A stretch of 27,954 nt of DNA from JAHEJB01 sp037969195 (GTDB lineage: Bacteria; Bacteroidota; Rhodothermia; Rhodothermales; Rubricoccaceae). Positions 1 to 6,791 of this stretch are shown here, piece by piece (within the stretch, counting starts at the first letter, position 1; every line of letters begins with the position of its first letter). The notes under the pieces were generated by a model, which ran no database searches, was not told where the DNA came from, and saw only the letters and a program-made list of their open reading frames with translations. The stretch covers positions 1 to 27,954 of the forward strand of contig JBBKWZ010000164.1 in NCBI GenBank assembly GCA_037969195.1, in the 5' to 3' direction. The position numbers and the translations under genes were made by a program.

Positions 1-201
1 GTGCTCAGCGACCGTTCCGATGGAACGTCAATCGCGATGTCGGTTGGGGTTGCACTCGATACAGGCGGGCACGTCTTTCAGCTTTTTCTGAGCGCGTCTC
101 CCTACGCTGTGGAACAACAGACGCTTGGTCAGAACGCGGAAGACTTTTTCAGCGGCGACATGCGGCTCGGGTTTACAGTGAACCGCGTGTTTGGCTTCTA
201 G
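1..201 (+). CDS. C-terminal fragment of a DUF5777-type outer-membrane barrel protein (5' end outside window)
   Basis: The frame is open from the first base, so the gene begins upstream of the window; the GTG at base 1 is probably internal. The 66 visible residues read like the last strands of a DUF5777 beta-barrel: a GGHVFQLFLS strand, a linker, then GDMRLGFTVNRVFGF ending in phenylalanine, as outer-membrane barrels usually do for BAM recognition. The family is common in Bacteroidota and often found near haem or electron-transfer genes, but its role is unknown. It ends in TAG, 72 bases before the next lipoprotein gene. Family identity is recognised from the C-terminal pattern only. Confidence 0.7.
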   Translation: MLSDRSDGTSIAMSVGVALDTGGHVFQLFLSASPYAVEQQTLGQNAEDFFSGDMRLGFTVNRVFGF

Positions 202-273
202 ATTGACTGAGCCTGCTTCGCCTTGACAGTGACAGGCCTGGCTCGTAGCTAGCAGTGTGTCATCGCTATTTCT

Positions 274-1332
274 ATGAGCCGTCAAGTCGCCATCCTGTTC
301 GTTTGCATTGGCATCGCGTCTGGTTGTAGTTCGACGAGGGATTTGGTTGAAATGACTAAACCCGCCTGGGAGGTGCAATACGAGGACTCCACAGCGCTGT
401 TCATCGGACTCTCCGTTGTGGACGCGAGCACGGTGTGGGTTTCTGGCACACCCGGCAAAGTTGGTCGGACGACAGATGGCGGAGCAAGCTGGACGATGTT
501 TGATGGCCCGTGGCCGGATTCGCTGCAATTCCGCGATGTCCACGCGTTCTCCGCCGACGAGGCCTTCATTCTTTCGATAGGCAACGGGCGGGACTCTCGG
601 ATCTACCACACGACGGATGGCGGTGATTCCTGGCGGCTCTCGTTCCAAAACGAAGATGCCAACGCGTTCTTCGACTGCTTCTCCTTTTGGGATCGGGAGC
701 GGGGGTTTGCGTTCAGCGACAGCTACGAAGGCGAGTTCACGCTAATCCGCACGATGGATGGTGGCGCATCATGGCAGCGAGTCGATCCAGAGAGCGTCCC
801 GGATGCTCGGGATGGTGAGGGCTCGTTCGCAGCGTCCGGGACCTGCACAGAGGCGCAGTCGGGTGGCCTTGGGTGGTTCGGAACAGGAGCGTCGTCGGTA
901 GACACACGTGTCATCCGAACGACGGATTACGGCGAAACGTGGACTGAGGCCATCACGCCTATCGAAAGCACCGCCGGCGACGAGGGTATCACGTCGGTTC
1001 TTTTCTGGGATGAGGAGAACGGCATCACGCTAGGGGGCCCGAGCACGCGCGAGATGAACAACGTCGCCATGACTTCCGACGGTGGCGCAACGTGGCACTC
1101 GACCGGTGGTGTTGCTCTTGGCGGTCGTGTTTACGGCGCCAGCATTGTTCCCGGCGCACCGACGCCGACTATCGTTGCGGTCTCACCAAGCGGCTCGGCT
1201 TTCTCCACCGACAACGGAGTAACGTGGATGACGTTCGACGACTACGAATATTGGACGACGGCATTCTCCAGTCCGACGGTTGGATGGGCAGCCGGGCGAG
1301 GTCGGATTAGCCGAGTGGTCTCGGGGTTTTAA
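274..1332 (+). CDS. Lipoprotein with six Asp-box (BNR/YCF48-like) repeats
   Basis: 352 residues. The N-terminus is a short hydrophobic signal ending ...GIASGC, a lipobox-like site that would put a lipidated Cys at about residue 18. The rest carries six Asp-box motifs of the form (S/T)xDxGxxW: TTDGGASW (about residue 67), TTDGGDSW (about 113), TMDGGASW (about 161), TTDYGETW (about 217), TSDGGATW (about 268) and STDNGVTW (about 311). These spaced motifs predict a beta-propeller of the YCF48 / sialidase-like fold, usually annotated as an oxidoreductase or photosystem assembly-like protein. No catalytic residues can be assigned. It is likely a periplasmic or surface-exposed binding or scaffold protein. 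ATG at 274 is the only start that keeps the signal peptide. Confidence 0.8.
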   Translation: MSRQVAILFVCIGIASGCSSTRDLVEMTKPAWEVQYEDSTALFIGLSVVDASTVWVSGTPGKVGRTTDGGASWTMFDGPWPDSLQFRDVHAFSADEAFILSIGNGRDSRIYHTTDGGDSWRLSFQNEDANAFFDCFSFWDRERGFAFSDSYEGEFTLIRTMDGGASWQRVDPESVPDARDGEGSFAASGTCTEAQSGGLGWFGTGASSVDTRVIRTTDYGETWTEAITPIESTAGDEGITSVLFWDEENGITLGGPSTREMNNVAMTSDGGATWHSTGGVALGGRVYGASIVPGAPTPTIVAVSPSGSAFSTDNGVTWMTFDDYEYWTTAFSSPTVGWAAGRGRISRVVSGF

Positions 1333-1597
1333 TGGGCACCCATATCGCCTATTAGACGTCACTTCCTGGCCGCTATGTCTCAATTTGGCTACGGACACGC
1401 GCCATCCGATCGTTCACCCAACGAAGAGTACGATCGTCGCGATCGAGTAAGAAGCAGAAGACGTGCTAACCACGTTGCTGCTCCTGCGAGAAGGACTTAT
1501 TGCCGCTACGGATATTGGGCTGAGGCCGCATGAGATGCTGGCCGACCACTCTTGAAGAAATTGTAGCTTCACTCAACATTACCAACTACTGCCGAGC

Positions 1598-2626
1598 ATG
1601 GCGTTACGATATCTCCAGGTCTTTATTCCAGAAGATGAACGCGCCGATGTGGACGCGATCCTCGAGGACAAAGAGCTGATCGGGACATGGCGGGACGATG
1701 CGGATGACAATCGCATCGTGCTTCACCTCGTTCTTCCCGCTGAAGAGACCGAAGTCATAATGGACAGATTCGGGGAGGAATACGCAGGGTCGCAGGGGTT
1801 TCGCATGGTTCTGTTGCCTGTAGAAGCGGTTATGCCACGGCCCGCCGAGCAAGACGCCGAAGAATCGTCAAACGGAAGCTCTGAGGAGGAGGAGGCGAAA
1901 AAGGCTGGGCGGGTGAGCAGGGAAGAATTGTATGGAGATGTTTCGGACTCGGTCGTCCTCAACAGGGCATTTTTCGCCATGTCAGTGCTTTCGGCGATTG
2001 TTGCGGCTGTGGGTCTCATTCGGGATGATGTTCCCGTAATAATCGGTGCTATGGTTATTGCGCCGCTGCTGGGTCCGAACGTGGGTATGTCGCTAGCGGC
2101 TACGCTCGGCGATCTGGAATTGCTTCGTCGTGCTCTCACCGCCAATCTGGTGGGTCTGTCCGGCGTCATTGCAATCTCAATTCTTGCAGGTTTCGTTCTC
2201 ACAATCGACCCGTCGGTGCACGCCATTATTAGCCGTACCAACCTTGATTTTGGTGATCTGGTGCTGGGTCTCGCCGCGGGTTCGGCAGGAACGTTTGCGT
2301 ACACACGAGGCCTGTCAGGCGCTGTCATTGGGGTCATGGTCGCCGTGGCTCTCGTCCCTCCGCTCGTTGTTTGCGGAATGCTTCTCGGCGCAGGATATTT
2401 TTCGCTGGCATTTGGTGCGGCCTCACTCGTGCTGGCCAACGTTGTTTGCATCAACCTCGCCGGCGTTGCGACGTTTTTGGCGCAAGGCGTTCGCCCTCGG
2501 TCGTGGTATGAGGGGGAGCGTGCAAAAAAGGCGACATGGATTGCGGTCGCACTCTGGTCCATCATGCTAGTTATTCTATTTGTCGTAGCCTATCTCACGA
2601 ATGCGGTCGATCCTTCTACCTTGTAG
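1598..2626 (+). CDS. DUF389 / TIGR00341 family membrane protein
   Basis: 342 residues. A soluble N-terminal alpha/beta domain (about 1-80, beginning MALRYLQVFIPE) is followed by an acidic, low-complexity linker (about 85-105, rich in Glu and Ser) and then several membrane segments from about residue 125. The core has the DUF389 signature: a hydrophobic stretch, DDVPVIIGAMVIAPLLGPN, then further glycine-rich helices to about 335. The family is widespread in bacteria and has no settled function; transport has been suggested. It lies 265 bases after the upstream gene and 66 bases before trhO. ATG at 1598 gives the expected domain N-terminus. Confidence 0.9.
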   Translation: MALRYLQVFIPEDERADVDAILEDKELIGTWRDDADDNRIVLHLVLPAEETEVIMDRFGEEYAGSQGFRMVLLPVEAVMPRPAEQDAEESSNGSSEEEEAKKAGRVSREELYGDVSDSVVLNRAFFAMSVLSAIVAAVGLIRDDVPVIIGAMVIAPLLGPNVGMSLAATLGDLELLRRALTANLVGLSGVIAISILAGFVLTIDPSVHAIISRTNLDFGDLVLGLAAGSAGTFAYTRGLSGAVIGVMVAVALVPPLVVCGMLLGAGYFSLAFGAASLVLANVVCINLAGVATFLAQGVRPRSWYEGERAKKATWIAVALWSIMLVILFVVAYLTNAVDPSTL

Positions 2627-2692
2627 TATTCCGCCAAGTACAAATCTGCTGTTGCATTGCCGCTGAACAATTTTCGGCGCGTGATACTTGAT

Positions 2693-3604
2693 ATGTCAAT
2701 TCTAGTAGCCGCCCTTTACAAATTCGCATCGCTTCCGGACTTCGAAGACATCCAACAGCCTCTCCTCGCGTGCTGCAAGGAGAACGGTGTCATGGGCACG
2801 ATTTTGCTCGCGGAGGAGGGCATTAACGGAACGATTGCCGGATCTCCGGAAGGCATCAAGAGTGTGCTCAATTTTTTGAGATCGGACGAGCGTTTTGCAG
2901 ACCTGGAGCACAAGGAATCGTTAGCCGACGAACCGCCATTCTACCGGATGAAGGTCCGCCTGAAACGCGAGATCGTAACGATGGGCATGCTGGAAGTTGA
3001 CCCCAACGAAACCGTCGGCACATACGTGGATCCCGAAAAGTGGAATGCACTCATTTCCGACCCGGACGTTGTCCTGGTTGATGCGCGCAACGACTACGAG
3101 GTGGCCATCGGCACTTTTAAAGGCGCCATTGACCCACAAACGAAGAGCTTCCGCGAGCTACCCGATTGGCTCCGCGAGCAGTTCGCCGACCGTGAGAGAA
3201 CAAAAGTTGCCATGTTCTGCACGGGCGGAATCCGCTGCGAGAAGTCGACGGCATTTCTAAAGTCCGAGGGGTTCGACAACGTCTTTCATCTAAAGGGTGG
3301 CATCCTGAAATACCTCGAAACGGTTCCAAAGAGTGAGAGCCTTTGGGAAGGCGAATGCTTTGTGTTCGACCAGCGAGTCTCGGTCAAACACGGCCTGGAA
3401 CAGGGATCCTACGATCAGTGCTTCGCCTGCCGTATGCCGATCACTGATGAAGAAAAAGAATCGGCGACGTATGTCAAAGGCGTCAGTTGCCCGCACTGCT
3501 ACGACGGGCATTCCGAAGAGCGCAAGCAACGCTTCGCAGAGCGGCAATCGCAGATTGAGCTCGCAAAGCTGCGAGGCGAGAAGCACATCGGAGCGACGAG
3601 ATAA
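2693..3604 (+). CDS. trhO: tRNA uridine(34) hydroxylase TrhO (rhodanese domain)
   Basis: 303 residues from the ATG at 2693. A TTG 12 codons upstream is open but gives a tail not expected of the family. TrhO hydroxylates U34 in tRNA anticodons, the first step of cmo5U/mo5U formation. The N-terminal domain shows the family pattern AEEGINGTIAG and the central part FYRMKVRLKREIV. The rhodanese domain has the active loop CTGGIRCEK with the reactive Cys at residue 176. The C-terminal part has two CxxC pairs (CFAC and CPHC) as in the long YceA-like members. It ends 37 bases before the DUF4956 start. Its neighbours do not suggest a functional link. Confidence 0.93.
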   Translation: MSILVAALYKFASLPDFEDIQQPLLACCKENGVMGTILLAEEGINGTIAGSPEGIKSVLNFLRSDERFADLEHKESLADEPPFYRMKVRLKREIVTMGMLEVDPNETVGTYVDPEKWNALISDPDVVLVDARNDYEVAIGTFKGAIDPQTKSFRELPDWLREQFADRERTKVAMFCTGGIRCEKSTAFLKSEGFDNVFHLKGGILKYLETVPKSESLWEGECFVFDQRVSVKHGLEQGSYDQCFACRMPITDEEKESATYVKGVSCPHCYDGHSEERKQRFAERQSQIELAKLRGEKHIGATR

Positions 3605-3641
3605 GCACTTTATCTTGCAGAAGATCATATTGCAATCCTAC

Positions 3642-4697
3642 ATGCCAGAAGTTCTACGCTCGCCCATCGTTAAGCTCGTGGGATATTTCATTCTCGTGAG
3701 CGCGGTGCTTACCGTGGTGTGGGTGGCGATTCCGGCAATTCGGCCGTATGTCCACGTTTCAGGTATAGGAGGCGACGCCCTCCAGCAGTTTGACCAGGCG
3801 ATCGGAGGTACGTCTTCTAGCATGGAGGCGCCCGCCGATGAATCGCTGCTCAGGTACGGAATTCTTTCTGTAATGGCGATTCTGGGCACGCTGGTTTTTA
3901 CACCGCCGATTGCCTGGATCTACATGGTTACGAAGAGGCAGGAGGGGTACGACCAAACATTTGTCCAGATACTTATACTGCTGCCAATTGTGGTCGCAGC
4001 GGTTGTTCGTGTTGTTCAGGGCGACATAGCGCTGGCTTTCGCTCTTGCTGGAATCGTGGCGGCCGTGCGATTCCGGACGACCCTAAAGGATCTGAAAAAC
4101 GCGGTTTTTGCCTTTGCCACGATAGGCATCGGGTTGGCCTCCGGAACGGGCAATTGGATGCTGGCTGGCTTTCTTTCCCTGTTTTTTTGTTTGGTGACGT
4201 TCGGGCTTTGGAGAGGCGATGTAGGCGGAATCCGGGAAATGTTGTCGCCGCTAGCAAAACCCATGCGGATGGCCGAAGCGTTGGTGCCGGGCGAGGCACA
4301 CCGCTCGGTTGTCGCAGGGAGCCGTAAGTACGCGAAAAACTTGCACGGCGAAGATCTGGAAGACATCAGTCTCTTTGCCCGGCGTCTATCCCGCTTTGTA
4401 AGGGGGGACGCGCTAAGAAGCAAGCAGAAGTTCGACACCTTGCTCATCGTGTATTCTGATGATCCGGAAACCGCGATCGCCGAGCTTGGGAAGCCACTCG
4501 AAGAGTTTTCCGATCGATTCGACTTGGTTGATTCTCTCCCGGGCCCGCTACAATCAGTCGCTTTGCTTTATCTCTTGAGGCTGAAAGAAGACGCCGAAAT
4601 CGGAGAATTCCTTGGACAACTCGACTGCGACGAAGACGGCCTTTTCAAGGCAGCAGAGTTGAAACCCATCAGCGGCTTCCGCAAACAGATTACGTGA
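3642..4697 (+). CDS. DUF4956 domain membrane protein
   Basis: 351 residues from the ATG at 3642. The frame is open upstream but overlaps trhO with basic, non-natural sequence, so 3642 is preferred. One membrane segment near the start (about 8-32) is followed by a periplasmic-type loop of about 40 residues. Four hydrophobic helices then lie between about 75 and 190, including ALAGIVAAVRFRTTLKDLKN, which is characteristic of DUF4956. The C-terminal 140 residues are soluble and acidic. DUF4956 genes often neighbour VTC-type polyphosphate polymerases; none is visible here. The stop codon overlaps the next start, so the two genes are probably translated together. Confidence 0.85.
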   Translation: MPEVLRSPIVKLVGYFILVSAVLTVVWVAIPAIRPYVHVSGIGGDALQQFDQAIGGTSSSMEAPADESLLRYGILSVMAILGTLVFTPPIAWIYMVTKRQEGYDQTFVQILILLPIVVAAVVRVVQGDIALAFALAGIVAAVRFRTTLKDLKNAVFAFATIGIGLASGTGNWMLAGFLSLFFCLVTFGLWRGDVGGIREMLSPLAKPMRMAEALVPGEAHRSVVAGSRKYAKNLHGEDLEDISLFARRLSRFVRGDALRSKQKFDTLLIVYSDDPETAIAELGKPLEEFSDRFDLVDSLPGPLQSVALLYLLRLKEDAEIGEFLGQLDCDEDGLFKAAELKPISGFRKQIT

Positions 4698-5176
4698 TGG
4701 AGTCCACGCCGACATCAGTTCCACAAATCCATATACCACCCCCGTTAATTTTCATTGTGGCATTCCTGACAGGGTTTGCTCTGGACGCACTAGTGCCTCT
4801 TCCATTGCTTCCGTCTGATTTTGGCGTCGCTTGGTCTGTACTTCCGTGGTTACTGATTGCACTCGGAAGCGCATTTATGCTCTGGGGCCTTCTCACGTTT
4901 GTGCGCGCAAGAACGGGAGTAATTCCATTTCGGCCGGCAACGAAACTCGTCACTCACGGCCCCTATCGCTTTAGTCGGAATCCGATGTACGCTGGACTGT
5001 CGGTTGCTTACGTCGGATTCTCCATATGGGTCAACTCGTTATGGCCTATGTTGATGTTGCCGTTGGCGCTGTGGGTGCTGTGGAAGGTTTTCATTGAAAG
5101 AGAGGAGGCCTACCTGGCTGGCACGTTTGGCGAAGCCTTCGAATCGTACCGCGAACGCGTGCGCAGATGGCTCTGA
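4697..5176 (+). CDS. Isoprenylcysteine carboxyl methyltransferase-like (ICMT/PEMT) membrane enzyme
   Basis: About 159 residues. The start is the ATG at 4697, sharing one base with the preceding TGA; a GTG one codon earlier is equally possible. Four or five membrane segments are visible. The family hallmark is GPYRFSRNPMYAG at about residues 93-105, followed near the C-terminus by EREEAYLAGTFGEAFESY and a basic RVRRW end. These two blocks form the S-adenosylmethionine pocket in ICMT/PEMT folds. In bacteria such proteins methylate small or lipid substrates that are mostly unknown. The overlap suggests translational coupling to the DUF4956 protein. Confidence 0.88.
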   Translation: MESTPTSVPQIHIPPPLIFIVAFLTGFALDALVPLPLLPSDFGVAWSVLPWLLIALGSAFMLWGLLTFVRARTGVIPFRPATKLVTHGPYRFSRNPMYAGLSVAYVGFSIWVNSLWPMLMLPLALWVLWKVFIEREEAYLAGTFGEAFESYRERVRRWL

Positions 5177-5186
5177 CGTGTAACCA

Positions 5187-5540
5187 ATGATTTTCATCTA
5201 CAACGACACTTGTTCAAAATGCACGGACCTGTAGAAGCAGTTCTCCGACAGGGGCTATAATTAGGAGACCATTCGGTATATAGACGGAGATCTATCTTCT
5301 GAACTCGTCGATACGATATTCGGTGACTACAACGGCCAGCATACCGATCTCATCAGAATGGACGAAGATGAGTGGATTCAAGGCGGCCTTAACGTAGAGG
5401 AAGTGGACATTTTCGACTTGAAACGCTTTGTGATGGCGCACCCCGTCGTTCTTCAGCGACCAATCGTTATTGTTGATGGGCGCGTCATAATTGCTCGGCC
5501 GCCAAACGTTCTGATGGACATTTTGACGGAAACCCACTAG
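5187..5540 (+). pseudogene. ArsC/Spx-family (arsenate reductase-like) gene with two in-frame TAG codons
   Basis: Reading from the ATG at 5187 gives a 118-codon frame with no frameshift but with TAG at codons 16 (5232-5234) and 26 (5262-5264), ending in TAG at 5538-5540. The product would start MIFIYNDTCSKCTDL and contain QRPIVIVDGRVIIARPP near the end. These match the ArsC family: a thioredoxin-like N-terminus with an active Cys in the xxCSK motif, and the late RPI...RPP substrate region. The length fits the family (about 112-118 residues). The first downstream ATG is at 5358 and would lack the active-site cysteine. TAG ends several intact neighbours, so recoding is unlikely. I read it as a recently inactivated gene or a sequencing error. 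Confidence 0.8.
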
Positions 5541-5545
5541 GCTCC

Positions 5546-5965
5546 ATGAATGACTTTCAGCGGCGCGTTCAGGAGGGCTTCGATGGACAGCCGTTCATGA
5601 AGCATTTGGCAGCCCGGCTCGACGTCGTGAGCGAAGGCTCCTGCGAGATTTCCGTGCCGTTTTCACCGCTGTTGACCCAGCAACACGGGTTCTTTCATGC
5701 CGGCGTCACAGCAACACTCGCCGACAATGCGGGAGGTTTTGCGGCATATTCGCTCATGGCGGAGGACGAGCAGCCACTGACCGTTGAGTTCAAAATCAAC
5801 TTGCTGGAGAAAGCCGTTGGTGCGCAATTGATCGCCCGAGCAACAGTGCTTCGGAACGGTCGGACGTTGAAGGTCTCGAGTGTAGAGGTGTTCGCTGTCG
5901 AATCCGACGTCGAAACGCGCATCGCTGTCGCCATCACAACGGTTATCGCGACGCGAATTCGGTAG
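5546..5965 (+). CDS. PaaI-family acyl-CoA thioesterase (hotdog fold)
   Basis: 139 residues, a typical single-hotdog length. The signature helix region reads QQHGFFHAGVTATLADNAGG (about residues 46-65): the HG-FHAG motif, then the Asp used by many PaaI/YdiI-type thioesterases to activate water. It is followed by the central strands TVEFKINLLEKAV and a C-terminal strand pair. It likely hydrolyses small-chain or aromatic acyl-CoA thioesters in the cytoplasm; the substrate cannot be told. The start lies 5 bases after the ArsC-like pseudogene and the end 8 bases before the DUF2071 gene, so these three probably formed one transcript. Confidence 0.9.
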   Translation: MNDFQRRVQEGFDGQPFMKHLAARLDVVSEGSCEISVPFSPLLTQQHGFFHAGVTATLADNAGGFAAYSLMAEDEQPLTVEFKINLLEKAVGAQLIARATVLRNGRTLKVSSVEVFAVESDVETRIAVAITTVIATRIR

Positions 5966-5973
5966 CCGACTCC

Positions 5974-6723
5974 ATGGTCTCTCACCCGTCGTTTAGGCAA
6001 ACCAGTCACAGGCCATGGCCTGTTCCCGATAACCCGTGGCGATGGGCGCAGACGTGGAGCCATTTGTTATTTGCGCATTGGCGGATTCCGGCGAAGACGC
6101 TTAGACCGCTCATTCCTTCCAGACTGACATTGCAGGAGTTCGACGGCTCGGCCTGGATTGGCGTTGTTCCGTTCTTGCTGGATGTCCGGCCGCGCTTCGT
6201 TCCATCCATTCCGCGGATTTCCCGATTCCCAGAGATCAACGTGCGGACGTATGTGGAGGCCGAGGGCAAGCCGGGTGTTTGGTTCTTCAGTCTGGATGCC
6301 GCCAACCCCTTGGCAGTGTGGGCCGCGCGGAAGTATTTCCATTTGCCGTACTTCCGTGCGCGAATGGGTATTGAGTTGTCCGCAGACGCCGTTCACTACT
6401 CATCGATGAGAACTCAGGGGCTCCACACACCAGAATTCGGTGCCGACTACGCACCAACCTCGGACACGTACCTGGCCAAACCGGGCACCCTTGAGCACTG
6501 GTTGACGGAGCGCTATTGCCTGTACGCGGGGGATCCGAAGGGCGCGCTATTCCGCGCCGAGGTTCATCACCCGCCGTGGCCGCTACAAAGAGCCGAGGCG
6601 AGGATCCTCACAAATACGATGCTGGAACCGATGGGTGTTTCAATCCCAAGCGACCCCCCACTACTTCACTTTGCGAGGCGGCTGGATGTGACAGTCTGGG
6701 ATTTGGAGCGGCTCTCTGTGTAG
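5974..6723 (+). CDS. DUF2071 (YqjF-like) protein
   Basis: 249 residues, close to the family's usual 230-250. Recognised from the order of motifs: WAQTWSHLLFAHWRIPAKTL near the N-terminus, FDGSAWIGVVPFLLDVRPR, then FPEINVRTYVEAEGKPGVWFFSLDA, and a C-terminal half ending near LHFARRLDVTVW. This is the YqjF/DUF2071 family related to the acetoacetate decarboxylase fold; no activity is established. It follows the thioesterase by 8 bases and probably shares its transcript. No signal peptide. Confidence 0.88.
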   Translation: MVSHPSFRQTSHRPWPVPDNPWRWAQTWSHLLFAHWRIPAKTLRPLIPSRLTLQEFDGSAWIGVVPFLLDVRPRFVPSIPRISRFPEINVRTYVEAEGKPGVWFFSLDAANPLAVWAARKYFHLPYFRARMGIELSADAVHYSSMRTQGLHTPEFGADYAPTSDTYLAKPGTLEHWLTERYCLYAGDPKGALFRAEVHHPPWPLQRAEARILTNTMLEPMGVSIPSDPPLLHFARRLDVTVWDLERLSV

Positions 6724-6791
6724 AACCGGTTCACTCGTAACCGACGGAGCAGGCTGTCGTAGGTCCAACGATTCTCACCTTCTCTCACTCC

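Noticed and set aside
223..251. TTGACA followed 17 bases later by TAGCTA, upstream of the Asp-box lipoprotein
   Set aside because: The -10 match is too poor, and this lineage generally uses a different promoter consensus.
28..648. Long minus-strand open frame at the left end
   Set aside because: It lies opposite the DUF5777 tail and the lipoprotein, has no recognisable domain, and its composition is that of an antisense shadow.
1375..1533. 52-codon ATG frame in the spacer before the DUF389 gene
   Set aside because: The product is arginine-rich with no domain, signal or visible ribosome site. It looks like a chance frame in a GC-rich spacer.
1723..2565. 280-codon minus-strand frame
   Set aside because: It runs fully antisense to the DUF389 gene, whose motifs are clear, and has serine/threonine/arginine-rich shadow composition.
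3333..3641. N-terminal extension of the DUF4956 frame
   Set aside because: It overlaps the 3' end of trhO and encodes basic sequence unlike the family. The ATG at 3642 fits the first membrane helix.
5292..5537. 81-codon minus-strand frame over the ArsC-like gene
   Set aside because: The plus-strand frame matches the ArsC family throughout, so this is its shadow.
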